A stretch of 64,000 bases of DNA from assembly GCA_947499975.1 (NCBI GenBank), contig CANMQE010000006.1:1-64000 (forward strand). The letters are read 5' to 3'. The notes beneath the pieces were generated by a model. It searched no databases, was not told the DNA's origin, and saw only the letters and a list, made by a program, of their open reading frames with translations. The stretch's first letter is position 1. Each line of letters begins with the position of its first letter. Shown here in pieces: positions 9,091 to 17,541 of the stretch. The translations under genes and the position numbers were made by a program. The stretch is from an uncultured Sphingomonadaceae bacterium (GTDB taxonomy: Bacteria; Pseudomonadota; Alphaproteobacteria; Sphingomonadales; Sphingomonadaceae).

Positions 9091-10035
9091 TTGGTTTACT
9101 ATTTAGCGCGCCTTTCCTACCATCCGGAGATGGCGAGAGAAACCTTTACGATTGAGGGCGCAGGCGCGATTTCTCTTACAGCCGAGGCTGAGGGGGATGC
9201 CTACGCTAAACCCGTCCTTCTTGCGCACGGCGGCGGGCAGACACGGCGCGCGTGGAGAAGGGTGGTCAGCGAGCTGGCTCAAGCCGGCTTTCGCGCAATC
9301 GCCTTCGACATGCGCGGTCACGGAGACAGCGATTGGTCGCCATGCGGAGCTTACGAAATGCGCGATTTCGCGGCGGATCTGGTCGCTGCAGCGTCGCGCC
9401 TGGACCAGAAGCCAGCGCTGGTCGGCGCCTCACTGGGCGGGCTCGCTGGACTGATTGCCGCAGGGGAGCTTGCTCCAGGTAGCTTTGCTTCACTCACATT
9501 GGTCGACATTGCCCCGCGTATGGAGCCCAGCGGTGTAATGCGCGTGGTTGGTTTCATGGAAGAGCATGTCGATAGCGGCTTCGCCTCACCAGAGGAGGCG
9601 GCCGACGTGATCGCTCGCTACATGCCGCATCGTCCCAAGCGGGGCGCGAGCGATGGTCTGAAAAACTATCTGCGGCAGAAGTCGGATGGGCGCTTCTATT
9701 GGCACTGGGACCCGGTGTTTATCCGTAATATAATGTCAGCCAGACAAGGCGACCCAGACAGCCAAGAACGTCAATCGGCAATGCTGAGCCAAGCTGCGGC
9801 GAATCTCACGCTTCCGCTTCACCTCATCCGAGGCGGCTCTAGCGATCTTGTTTCCGAAGAGGCCGTTTTGCATCTGCGACAACTCGCCCCCCATGCAGAA
9901 TACACCGATATTGCCGATGCCACGCACATGGTCGTGGGCGATGCGAACGATGCCTTCTCCGCCGCTATCGTCGGTTTCCTAGGGCGCCATCACTCATCCG
10001 ATACGGCTCAGCCACAGGGGACGAGGGAGCTATGA
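9091..10035 (+). CDS. Alpha/beta hydrolase
   Basis: The protein has the alpha/beta-hydrolase layout: oxyanion region LLAHGGGQTRRAW, strand FDMRGHGDSDW, nucleophile elbow GASLGG (serine nucleophile) and a C-terminal ATHMVVGD supplying the catalytic histidine. An intermediate LIRGGSSDLVS supplies the acid. Substrate cannot be predicted; relatives include peroxidase-like and ester hydrolases. The frame starts at a TTG (9091); the first ATG is at 9130 with GGAG abutting it, so MARETFT at 9130 is a likely true start. The last 4 bases overlap the next gene (ATGA), so this hydrolase and the thioesterase are translationally coupled, pointing to joint ester/thioester cleavage. Confidence 0.8.
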   Translation: MVYYLARLSYHPEMARETFTIEGAGAISLTAEAEGDAYAKPVLLAHGGGQTRRAWRRVVSELAQAGFRAIAFDMRGHGDSDWSPCGAYEMRDFAADLVAAASRLDQKPALVGASLGGLAGLIAAGELAPGSFASLTLVDIAPRMEPSGVMRVVGFMEEHVDSGFASPEEAADVIARYMPHRPKRGASDGLKNYLRQKSDGRFYWHWDPVFIRNIMSARQGDPDSQERQSAMLSQAAANLTLPLHLIRGGSSDLVSEEAVLHLRQLAPHAEYTDIADATHMVVGDANDAFSAAIVGFLGRHHSSDTAQPQGTREL

Positions 10036-10526
10036 TTGATCGAGAGCGCTTGCAGGAAATGCTGAATATCGCGCCGTTTCATCGATGGCTTGGGCTGGAG
10101 ATTGCAACATGCTCCGACCAGGGAATCGCGATCACCATGCCATGGCGCGAAGAGATCGTGTCGAACCCTATGATTGGGTCGGCGCATGGAGGGATCCTGG
10201 CTTCACTGGTCGACCTCACCGGGCTTTATACTCTGCTTGCGGGGGGCGTCGCAGCGAGAGCGACGGCCGATCTGCATGTCGATTACCACCGTCCTGCAAC
10301 CTCAGGACCTCTCACTGCTCACGGACAGATCGTGAAGATCGGGCGACAGATTTCGGTGGCGGAAACCCGGGTTCTCGAGCCCGACGGCAAGTTGGTCGCC
10401 AGCGGCAGGGGCGCCTACTTCTCGTCAGCCGGATCACTTGATCATCGCGGCGGGACTATTGATCTCGAACAGGCTCTTGCCACCCAAGGCCCAGCGACTT
10501 CTGCAGCGCAATCCACGACAGCGTAA
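10032..10526 (+). CDS. PaaI-family hotdog thioesterase
   Basis: A 164-residue single hotdog domain. The signature HGGILASLVDLTG (around residues 52-64) and the strand TADLHVDYHRPA are typical of PaaI/YbgC-like acyl-CoA thioesterases, where the first conserved acidic residue after HGG activates water. The tail after residue about 140 is variable. The gene is coupled to the upstream alpha/beta hydrolase through a 4-base overlap. Its last 71 bases overlap the 3' end of the convergent outer-membrane efflux gene, so the two 3' ends share sequence in opposite directions. The acyl-CoA substrate is unknown. Confidence 0.82.
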   Translation: MIDRERLQEMLNIAPFHRWLGLEIATCSDQGIAITMPWREEIVSNPMIGSAHGGILASLVDLTGLYTLLAGGVAARATADLHVDYHRPATSGPLTAHGQIVKIGRQISVAETRVLEPDGKLVASGRGAYFSSAGSLDHRGGTIDLEQALATQGPATSAAQSTTA

Positions 10527-11919
10527 GGGCGCCTCTTGCCCGGACGAGGTCTCCTGAGGCCTGCTGCTGTTCTCGCAGGGCCCGGTTGAGGTCAGCCTTC
10601 GAGATCGCTCCTGCGGCAAAACGTTGGCGGTTCAGGTCCGCCGCGTCGTCAGCCTGCTTCTTGATTTGCATACTGGCAGCGAGCGCAACACGCTGCTGGC
10701 CGAAGCGAGCCAAGGCACGTTCGGCGTCTTGCAGTGCCAGAAGCACCGTCTGCTGGTAATTGGCGACTGCTTCGTTGCGCGCCGCCCCGGCTTGGTCGAT
10801 CGCAGCGTCAACCCTGCCGAAATCCAGAAAATTCCACTGGAGGCGCGGGATCGCGAGTGCGGAGAATTCGCCGACATCGACAACGTCGTCCAACGAGGAT
10901 CCGCCGAGGCCCAGGATCCCTGTGAAGGACAATTTCGGGAACCGCGCCGCCTCGGCCACCCCGATCCGCGCCGTCGACGCGGCAAGAGACCGTTCGGCCG
11001 CCCTTATGTCAGGCCGACGCGCCACCAGGCTTGCCGGATCGCCGATCGCGACCTGCTCTGGCGGCATGGGAATGGAGCGCGCAGTCGTGAGCGCTGCATC
11101 AACTGATCCCGGCACCTGTCCGGTCAGTATAGCGAGCGCATCAGACAGGACTGCGATATCCGCTTCAGCTTCGGCAAGTTGTGACTTGAGCATCTCCAGT
11201 TCGGCATTCGCGGTGCCTACCGGGAAAAGCGGCAATGCACCACGCTGATAGCGTTGGTATGTCAGCGCCAGGATCTCTTCCTGCAACGAAATCTGCGCCT
11301 CAAATTGCTCTGCCCGGAATTGGGCCTCCCGCAAATTGACGTAGGTGCTGGCCACTTGGGCAGTCAACTGGACCTTTGCGTCCTCTGCATTGGCCACCGT
11401 TGCAGCAGCTTGGGCATTGCTGGCCTCAATGCGCCTGCGCGAGCCACCGGCAAACTCCAGCTCCCAGTTGGCGTTAAGGCCCACATTGTAAAAGCTGAGC
11501 GAGTCATCGGTTTCTGCGTCGGAATTGGTTTGCTCTGACGGGGGGGGCGCCCCGCCCTGAAGGTCGAGACCAGGAAGCCGGCCCTGCACGGTGGTGGCCT
11601 GTGCCCCAAGCGATGGCATTCGACCCGCACGGTCTTGCCTGATGGATGCCCGTGCCTGGGCAATGCGCGCCTGCGCTGCGGCGAGCGAGGGGTTGCCGGA
11701 CAGCGCAGCCTCCACCAGCCGCGTCAACTCGGGATCGCCGAGCAGCAGCCACCATTGAGCGACAACCGGATCAGATGCGCTCACATCACTGCCAGCGCGC
11801 ACAAAGCGAGTGCCCGTGTCTGCTGACACCACTTCCGGGGGGCCTGCATAATCGGGCCCTGCCGTGCATCCAGCTAGCAAGGCAATAGTGACAAGCGGAG
11901 GTAGCAAGTGGCGCATCAT
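10456..11919 (-). CDS. NodT-family outer-membrane efflux lipoprotein
   Basis: The product has a lipoprotein signal peptide with lipobox LLAGC close to the N-terminus and then the two repeats of TolC/OprM-like outer-membrane factors (LVEAALSGNPSLAAAQARI; RRPDIRAAERSLAASTARIG). It would form the trimeric outer-membrane channel of the efflux pump. I place the start at ATG 11917-11919, 7 bases after the stop of the emrB-like gene; a longer frame begins at 11949 inside that gene. It is the last gene of the emrA-emrB-nodT operon. Length (487 residues) is normal for the family. The 3' end overlaps the convergent thioesterase gene by 71 bases. Confidence 0.88.
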   Translation of the reverse strand: MMRHLLPPLVTIALLAGCTAGPDYAGPPEVVSADTGTRFVRAGSDVSASDPVVAQWWLLLGDPELTRLVEAALSGNPSLAAAQARIAQARASIRQDRAGRMPSLGAQATTVQGRLPGLDLQGGAPPPSEQTNSDAETDDSLSFYNVGLNANWELEFAGGSRRRIEASNAQAAATVANAEDAKVQLTAQVASTYVNLREAQFRAEQFEAQISLQEEILALTYQRYQRGALPLFPVGTANAELEMLKSQLAEAEADIAVLSDALAILTGQVPGSVDAALTTARSIPMPPEQVAIGDPASLVARRPDIRAAERSLAASTARIGVAEAARFPKLSFTGILGLGGSSLDDVVDVGEFSALAIPRLQWNFLDFGRVDAAIDQAGAARNEAVANYQQTVLLALQDAERALARFGQQRVALAASMQIKKQADDAADLNRQRFAAGAISKADLNRALREQQQASGDLVRARGALTLSWIALQKSLGLGWQEPVRDQ

Positions 11920-11926
11920 GTCGGGC

Positions 11927-13498
11927 TCAGTGCATCGAAAGGGAGACATTTTTTGGAAGCGGCCTCAGGAAGAGGACGAGCGGAACCGTCGCGAGGGTCA
12001 GAATCCCCATAACCAGGAACACGTCATTGTAGGTCATTATGAACGCCTCGCGTTGGAGGGTGCGGCTCAAGACGGCCATCGCCCCCTCCATGCCGCCGAA
12101 GTTTCGCGCCAGCCCTTCGAGATAGGCCTGTAGCGAAACGCTGTTCGCATTCAGGGTCTCTTCCATCCGCCGGCTATGATGCCAGATCCGCTGGTCCTGG
12201 AACGATGCCAGTGCCGAAAGAGCGAAAGAGCCACCGAGATTGCGTGCCGCGTTGAAAATGCCCGAGGCATCGCCCGCGTCTTCCTTGGCCACCGACGCAA
12301 CCGTTGCCTGATTCAGGAACATCATCGCAAGTATCATTCCGGCCCCGCGGATAAGCTGACTTTCAGTGAAGACAGCGCCGCCGGATTCGGCGGTCAGACT
12401 CGTGCTGACAAAGCAGCTGATCGCCATCAGCAGCATTCCGGTGCCGACGGCAATGCGGATGTCCACCTTGCGGATCATCAGGGGCAGAACCGGCATCAGG
12501 AGAAAGGCCGGGACACCCATCCAGAAGATGACCAGTCCCGTCTGAAAAGCATTATAGTCAGAAATGATCGCCAGAAACTGCGGAATGACATAGGTCGAAC
12601 CATACATCACCATGCCCAGGGCGAGAGCCATGATCGCGACGCTGGCGAACTGTCGATTGAACAGGAGCTGCAACTTCAAGACCGGCTTGCGTGCTTTCAC
12701 TTGTCCGTAAATCAAACAGGCAAAGCCGATAATGGTCACCACCGTTAGCCAGCGAATGAGTGAGGACTCGAACCATTCCTCACGGTGCCCTTCCTCGAGT
12801 ACAACAGTCAGACCGCCCAGTCCGAGGATCAGCCCGAGAATGCCAGCCCAATCGGCGTCCGTGAGATATTCCCACTTGGGCTTCTCGTGAGGCAGCCCGA
12901 TAAACAGCAGGAGTAGCAGGATTGCGCAGACTGGCACATTGACGAAAAAGGCATAGTGCCAGCTCAGGTTCTCGGTCAGCCAGCCGCCGATCAATGGCCC
13001 CATCACGGGGCCAAGAACCACAGTCATGCCGAACAGGGCCATTCCGATTGGCTGTTGGTGCGGCGGCAATCGTTTAGCCACAATAGTCATTGCGGTCGGA
13101 ATGAGGACTCCGCCCATGAAGCCCTGGCCCGTGCGGCCGATGATCATGGTCGTAAGGTCGGTTGCAATCCCGCATAGCACAGAAAATGCGGTGAACGCGC
13201 TAACCGCGATGATGAGGAGGGTTCGCAGACCGAACAGCCGTTCGAGCCAAGCGCTCAGCGGAATGACGACGATTTCAGCAACGAGAAATGACGTAGCAAT
13301 CCAGGTGCCTTCGGCGCCTGTGGCACCGATCTCGCCCTGAATGACGGGGAGTGCGGAATTGACGATTGATATGTCCAGCGTCGCGAGCATGGCGCCGAGC
13401 GCGCCCGCGGCCACAGCGACCCAGGCAGTCACGTCTGCGTTCTTTCGGCTCCCGGCCGGCCCGATCGAAGTGTCCTGCGCTGCCAGTATCTCGGTCAT
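11927..13498 (-). CDS. emrB: DHA2-family multidrug efflux permease (EmrB-like)
   Basis: A 523-residue inner-membrane protein with about 14 predicted helices. The first helix carries LATLDISIVNSALPVIQ, typical of DHA2 drug:H+ antiporters. GRTGQGFMGGVLIPTAMTI and LGPVMGPLIGGWLTENLSWHYAFFVN (motif C region) follow. Together with the upstream membrane-fusion protein and downstream NodT-like channel it forms an EmrAB-TolC type tripartite pump that exports hydrophobic drugs or uncouplers across both membranes. The start overlaps the emrA stop by 4 bases. The divergent MarR regulator suggests ligand-inducible expression, as in E. coli emrRAB. Confidence 0.9.
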   Translation of the reverse strand: MTEILAAQDTSIGPAGSRKNADVTAWVAVAAGALGAMLATLDISIVNSALPVIQGEIGATGAEGTWIATSFLVAEIVVIPLSAWLERLFGLRTLLIIAVSAFTAFSVLCGIATDLTTMIIGRTGQGFMGGVLIPTAMTIVAKRLPPHQQPIGMALFGMTVVLGPVMGPLIGGWLTENLSWHYAFFVNVPVCAILLLLLFIGLPHEKPKWEYLTDADWAGILGLILGLGGLTVVLEEGHREEWFESSLIRWLTVVTIIGFACLIYGQVKARKPVLKLQLLFNRQFASVAIMALALGMVMYGSTYVIPQFLAIISDYNAFQTGLVIFWMGVPAFLLMPVLPLMIRKVDIRIAVGTGMLLMAISCFVSTSLTAESGGAVFTESQLIRGAGMILAMMFLNQATVASVAKEDAGDASGIFNAARNLGGSFALSALASFQDQRIWHHSRRMEETLNANSVSLQAYLEGLARNFGGMEGAMAVLSRTLQREAFIMTYNDVFLVMGILTLATVPLVLFLRPLPKNVSLSMH

Positions 13499-14622
13499 TG
13501 AGTCCGACTCGAGATCTCTTCCAATTCGCCGGCAGCATTCCGGGTGTCGACCGTAGCCACTACCGACATGCCGGGAACGAGCAAACGCCGCACTTCAGGG
13601 GGAGCATCGATAGCGATGCGGACGGGTATCCGTTGAACGATCTTGGTAAAGTTGCCGGTGGCATTTTCGGGGGGGAGGACGGAAAATTGGGCACCTGTCC
13701 CGGGCGAAATGCTGTCCACGCGTCCCGCGATCTCAAGGTCGGGCAGGGCGTCCACTTCGAGCCTAACGCTTTGGCCGGCCCGGATCAGGCCGACCTGCGT
13801 TTCCTTGAAGTTTGCCGTCACGTAGATCGCCCTCACCGGAACCACCGTCATCAAACGTTGACCCGGTTGCACGAACTGGCCCACCCTCACCGAGAGATCG
13901 CCGACGCGGCCGGCCTTGCTGGCGCGCAGCAAGGTCGATTCAACCGTAAGGTCGGCTGTTTCCAGCTGAGCGCGAGCAGCGTCCGCCTGCGCCTGGGTCT
14001 GGTTGATCTGCTCGAACAGGGTCCCCCGGCGCGCGGTCGCGGCAGCCACCGCCGCCTGCGCGGCGACGAGTTCGGCCCGCGCTTGCCGCGCCTGCGCCTC
14101 ATACTGGTCTAGCTTTTCCCGCGGTTCGGCTCCTGTCGCGGCAAGGGGCCGATATCGCGCCACCTGGTCGTTCGCGAGGTCCAGTGCTGCGCGCGCGGCG
14201 GCGAGTTGGCCCCGCACCTGGCGAATGGCTGCATCCTGTTCGGCTACCTGAGAACGGATTGTGTCGGCACCGGCCAGGGTCGCAGCGATCTGTGCGCGCG
14301 CCTGTTGCGCTTGCGCCTGATAATCCCGCAGATCCAGTTGTACGAGGGCTCCGCCGCGAGCAACCTGCTCGTTCTCCCCCACGAAGACCTCTTCGACGTA
14401 TCCCGCTACCTTGGAAGAGATAACGACGCTGTCGGCAGCGACATAGGCGTTATCGGTCGACTGCATGTACTGTCCGTAGGTTACGTGCCGGTAGTACCAC
14501 CAGATCCCGCCAAGCAGCACGGCAAGACCAACGATGATTAGCACGATGCGCAAGCCACGCCGCGATTGCGGTTTCGTTGGGGTTGTGCCCTCCTGCTCCG
14601 GTTGGTTGGAGTTATCGGTCAT
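13495..14622 (-). CDS. emrA: EmrA/HlyD-family periplasmic adaptor of efflux pump
   Basis: The protein has a short cytoplasmic N-terminus, one transmembrane helix (IVLIIVGLAVLLGGIWWYY, about residues 26-44) and a barrel-sandwich segment starting TDNAYVAADSVVISSKVAGYVEEV. A long alpha-helical hairpin rich in Ala, Gln and Arg comes next, then the second half of the lipoyl-like domain (LLRASKAGRVGDLSVRVGQFV). This is the standard layout of EmrA-type membrane-fusion proteins linking the MFS permease to the outer-membrane channel. It is the first gene of the three-gene pump operon, overlapping emrB by 4 bases. The 125-bp gap to the divergent marR gene holds the shared promoter region. Confidence 0.9.
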   Translation of the reverse strand: MTDNSNQPEQEGTTPTKPQSRRGLRIVLIIVGLAVLLGGIWWYYRHVTYGQYMQSTDNAYVAADSVVISSKVAGYVEEVFVGENEQVARGGALVQLDLRDYQAQAQQARAQIAATLAGADTIRSQVAEQDAAIRQVRGQLAAARAALDLANDQVARYRPLAATGAEPREKLDQYEAQARQARAELVAAQAAVAAATARRGTLFEQINQTQAQADAARAQLETADLTVESTLLRASKAGRVGDLSVRVGQFVQPGQRLMTVVPVRAIYVTANFKETQVGLIRAGQSVRLEVDALPDLEIAGRVDSISPGTGAQFSVLPPENATGNFTKIVQRIPVRIAIDAPPEVRRLLVPGMSVVATVDTRNAAGELEEISSRTQ

Positions 14623-14747
14623 CTGACTCTTTCGGCAGCCTCAGTAAAAGGTGAACGCGTCTCGCGCCCTATGAGCCGTGAGCCAGATAGTAAAGGCATT
14701 TAGCAGTTTGCATTTGGGCATCCGAGGCTATCCGGCTACACAGCGCT
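14623..14747. promoter_or_regulatory. Divergent promoter region between emrA and marR
   Basis: This 125-bp gap separates the two divergently transcribed starts and must hold both promoters and, most likely, the MarR operator. The AT-rich part around 14690-14716 contains two copies of GCATTT (in GGCATTTAGC and TTGCATTTGG), a possible operator half-site repeat. No perfect palindrome is visible. Confidence 0.4.
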
Positions 14748-15239
14748 ATGGATGAAAAACCAGATACCATGTCACGGTCTCAGCGTCGGCAGAAGGTCAT
14801 CACCGATGATGACCGCATTCTCTATCTTATGGACGAGATCAGTCGCGGCGCGCGCAGAGTGTACGATGCGAGTGTCGCCAGGATCGGTCTCAATCAGACA
14901 CAGTGGAGGATCATCGGACAACTTCTTCGCGATCCTGCCCTTACGCAGGCTGAAATCGCCAAGAAACTGGAACTGGAATCGGCGACCATCGGCCAGGCGG
15001 TTGCAGGTCTTTGCGCACGCGGGCTGATGAAAAGGCTTCGAGCTGAGACGGATCGGCGAGCGTGGCAGCTCATCCTCACGGAGCAGCTTGACGATCTGCT
15101 GCCCGAACTGAGAGGCTCCGCGGATAGGCTTCATGATCTGCTTTGGCGCGACATTGCCGCCGACGAGAAGCGAACGCTGCAGCAGATTCTTGAAAGGGTA
15201 TCGGAAAATCTGGACCAACACCGTGCCGAGGCTGAATAA
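14748..15239 (+). CDS. MarR-family transcriptional regulator
   Basis: A 163-residue winged-helix protein with the MarR layout: N-terminal dimerization helix, then QWRIIGQLLRDPALTQAEIAKKLELESATIGQAVAGLCARGLMKRL (recognition helix) followed by the wing containing DRRAWQLILT. MarR repressors release DNA on binding small phenolic or lipophilic ligands. It is divergent from the emrA-emrB-nodT operon and so probably represses it and itself. The stop lies 4 bases before the ABC1-kinase-like gene, so the two are one transcription unit. Confidence 0.88.
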   Translation: MDEKPDTMSRSQRRQKVITDDDRILYLMDEISRGARRVYDASVARIGLNQTQWRIIGQLLRDPALTQAEIAKKLELESATIGQAVAGLCARGLMKRLRAETDRRAWQLILTEQLDDLLPELRGSADRLHDLLWRDIAADEKRTLQQILERVSENLDQHRAEAE

Positions 15240-15243
15240 AATC

Positions 15244-16830
15244 ATGGCATCGCCCCCGGAAAAGCCTATCGGCAGCATCGCTCGCGCCGCGGAGATTGGC
15301 CGAATCCTAATGAGGCACGGAGCGAAGAATCTCGCCGGAGCCCTCGGGTTTATTCCCTCTTCGAACAATGTCATCGACCCTCGCGAATTTCGCCCGGCCG
15401 CAGTTGTCGCGTTCCTCCGTGACATCGGGCCAGTCGGCATAAAACTGGGGCAGCTCCTCGCCACCCGAAGCGATCTGTTCACCGAACACTGGATCACGGC
15501 ATTCTCAACCCTGCACGATCAGGTGTCGCCAGTGCGCTTCGCAGATATCGAGCCCGTACTTGCTTCAAGCTGGGGTGAGGACTGGCGGAACGACTTTGCG
15601 CAGTTCGACGAAAAGCCTTTGGCGTCCGCCTCGATTGCACAGACCTATTCCGCCGAGCTAAGGGACGGTCGCAAGGTCATCGTGAAGGTTCGACGCCCGG
15701 GCACCGCCGCGCGGATGGAAGCCGATGTGCGTCTGCTTGTGCGTCTTGCCGAGATCGCAGAAGCACGCTCTCCTGACATCGCGCGTTACCGGCCAGTCGA
15801 GTTTCTGCGGACCTTCGGCCGCAATCTTGCCTGGGAGATGGACCTCGCTGCGGAATCCCGAGCCTGCGAGCGGATCGGCGCATATCTCGATACCATCGGC
15901 GTCAGGACCCCGGCCATCCATTGGGAACTGACCGGGCTGCGGGTGAACGTTCAGGAACGCCTGTACGGCAGGCCCGCGTCTTCGCTGGGCAGCCCATCGG
16001 GCGACCCGCGGGTGACGGCTTTCGCTAAAAGCTATGCCAACGCTGTCCTGCGGATGATCATCCTGAACGGCGAATTTCACGGCGACCCCCATCCGGGTAA
16101 CGTCTTCCTGATCGGCGAGCAGGATGTCGGCTTCATCGACTTCGGATCAGTCGGGACGCTCACCAAGGCCAGGCGCGACGAGATCGTCCGCCTCGTGCTT
16201 GCGATTGCTGGTGAGAAAACCAGCGATGTCGCGAATGTCCTGCTCGCATGGGCGGGGGAGCCGAAGGTGGATCGCGATGCGCTCGCGGTGGATCTGGATC
16301 AGTTGATCGGAGAGTTCAGGGGGACCGTGCTATCTGGCATCGAGTTCTCGCAGATTTTTTCCCGCGTTTTCGATCTGTTGCGGGATTATCAACTGGTTCT
16401 GCCACCTGATCTGGCCATTCTTCTGCGTACCTTGTTGACTGCAGAGGGCTTCGTCCGATCGCTGGCACCGGACTACAACATCGCCGAAGAGACACGGCCG
16501 ATCATGACGGAGCTTCTCGCCGAGCGGTTCTCGCTCGGCAGCGCTCGGTCGGGTTTGAAGAAACTTCGCGGTCAGCTGCTGGGGTTGTCGGCGTCCTTGC
16601 CCGACATACTTGCCACTGCGAACTCGATCGCAAAGTCAGGATATGTGCCGGTTCAGCTCGATCCGCTCAGTATCGAGCAGCTCGCTGGACTTCGCAATGA
16701 GCGTCAGTCCTTGAAAGGCCCTCTAGCTGCCGCATTGATCATAGCTAGCGCGTTGCTTGTCGATCAATCCTGGCTTCTGGCTGGCGGCGCGCTTGTGATT
16801 GCTGGGGTGGTGCTCATCCGAAAGTCATAA
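15244..16830 (+). CDS. ABC1/UbiB-family atypical kinase-like membrane protein
   Basis: The product (528 residues from ATG 15244) carries the family's KxGQ motif (GIKLGQLLATRSDLF), the Ala-rich loop ASASIAQTYSAEL, the lysine strand VIVKVRRPG, and the catalytic/metal loop GEFHGDPHPGNVF followed by GFIDFGSVG. Two hydrophobic helices end the protein (LAAALIIASALLV; LLAGGALVIAGVVL). UbiB-like proteins are atypical ATPases needed for ubiquinone synthesis or lipid handling. This copy lies on an island next to an efflux operon and behind marR, so it is probably an accessory paralogue. I started at 15244, as the longer frame overlaps marR. The function in the efflux context is unknown. Confidence 0.82.
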   Translation: MASPPEKPIGSIARAAEIGRILMRHGAKNLAGALGFIPSSNNVIDPREFRPAAVVAFLRDIGPVGIKLGQLLATRSDLFTEHWITAFSTLHDQVSPVRFADIEPVLASSWGEDWRNDFAQFDEKPLASASIAQTYSAELRDGRKVIVKVRRPGTAARMEADVRLLVRLAEIAEARSPDIARYRPVEFLRTFGRNLAWEMDLAAESRACERIGAYLDTIGVRTPAIHWELTGLRVNVQERLYGRPASSLGSPSGDPRVTAFAKSYANAVLRMIILNGEFHGDPHPGNVFLIGEQDVGFIDFGSVGTLTKARRDEIVRLVLAIAGEKTSDVANVLLAWAGEPKVDRDALAVDLDQLIGEFRGTVLSGIEFSQIFSRVFDLLRDYQLVLPPDLAILLRTLLTAEGFVRSLAPDYNIAEETRPIMTELLAERFSLGSARSGLKKLRGQLLGLSASLPDILATANSIAKSGYVPVQLDPLSIEQLAGLRNERQSLKGPLAAALIIASALLVDQSWLLAGGALVIAGVVLIRKS

Positions 16831-17220
16831 TGAAGGAGCAACTTAATTCGTGCACGGTCACGATACGGCAAAGCCGAACTTAACGAGGATTTCATGCGCC
16901 TCACTTCAGCGACCAAGACGCATCGCGAAGAAAATTTTTCGACCTATTGCGATTGAAGGCTTATTTTCCTCAATCAGACGAAACTTTGGAACGGCAGCTT
17001 TCAAGCGTGTCCTCGCCTGACTTTATGGCCGCTATTGGGGCGCTTTGCTGCCAGAATTCTATACGCCATCAGCAGCACTATGCGGGATGAATGGAACGGC
17101 GAGCATGAAAAGCGAGCATCTAAAGCGCGCAGTCCGCTAGTTGATATAGGGGTACGGAAGGGGGTAGAAAATTTCGACCGTCACTTTCTATTGTTTAAAA
17201 TCAATTAGTTGTGAAATGCT
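16831..17220. other. AT-richer non-coding end of the genomic island
   Basis: These 390 bases contain no credible gene. They are more AT-rich than the flanks and lie between the last cargo gene of the island and the tRNA-Ser 3' fragment. I see no integrase remnant in them. Confidence 0.5.
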
Positions 17221-17440
17221 TTCGAATCCCTCCGTCTCCGCCACCAATTTTCTCCAAACTGTTGGTGAACCGCGCTTCATTCCGAATGGCGTGGTGCGTT
17301 TCCATGATTTCTTCCGGATTCCAGTTCGCCTTTCCAAGGGCGAGGATACATGCGTTCGCCTGACCAGACAGCGCCCGGTCAGGATTTGATGCGGCTCCCC
17401 ACAGGGGCATCATCGATGCTGGTTTAAGCTTTGGATCCAC
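17201..17440 (-). CDS. Doubtful small ORF across the att site
   Basis: A 79-codon frame reads antisense through the tRNA fragment. The middle (LALGKANWNPEEIMETHHA) looks protein-like, but the last 15 residues are simply the antisense of the att repeat. It could be a gene fragment fused at integration or chance. No domain is recognised. Confidence 0.2.
   Translation of the reverse strand: MDPKLKPASMMPLWGAASNPDRALSGQANACILALGKANWNPEEIMETHHAIRNEARFTNSLEKIGGGDGGIRKHFTTN
17221..17243 (+). repeat. tRNA-Ser 3'-end fragment, probable att site of the island
   Basis: The 23 bases read as the T-arm 3' half, the acceptor strand CGTCTCC, discriminator G and CCA of a tRNA-Ser, starting TTCGAATCCC. The sequence upstream cannot form the rest of a tRNA: there is no 5' acceptor GGAGACG, anticodon arm or variable arm. 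A lone tRNA 3' end is the usual duplicated attachment site made by a tyrosine integrase. The intact tRNA-Ser and the integrase would lie left of base 1. Identification as Ser rests on the acceptor strand and is not certain. Confidence 0.66.
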
Positions 17441-17541
17441 CTCGCATGCGAGAAGGGAAGCGGCGTAAGAAAGGCTTCACAACAGTAGTTCAGGGCGCAT
17501 GCCAACCATTCTCTCCTCTCGAACAAAAGGCCTTTAATTGA
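17247..17541. other. Intergenic stretch upstream of the phoD-like gene
   Basis: Apart from the doubtful antisense frame ending at 17201, I see no gene here. It should contain the promoter of the phosphatase gene, but no convincing -35/-10 pair stands out. Confidence 0.4.

Larger units (their letters stand above)
1..17243. mobile_element. Right part of an integrated mobilizable element (IME-like island)
   Basis: Relaxase, MobC-like protein, candidate oriT, Type IIG enzyme, a MITE and efflux cargo lie together. They end at a tRNA-Ser 3' fragment, beyond which typical chromosomal genes begin. No type IV coupling protein or mating-pair gene is found inside, so transfer would need a helper. The left boundary and integrase are outside the window. 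The cargo (hydrolase to ABC1 kinase) could instead belong to an older layer of the same hotspot. Confidence 0.55.

Noticed and set aside
17150..17243. An intact tRNA gene at the island boundary
   Set aside because: Only the 3' part of a tRNA-Ser is present; no D-arm, anticodon arm or 5' acceptor strand can be found upstream.
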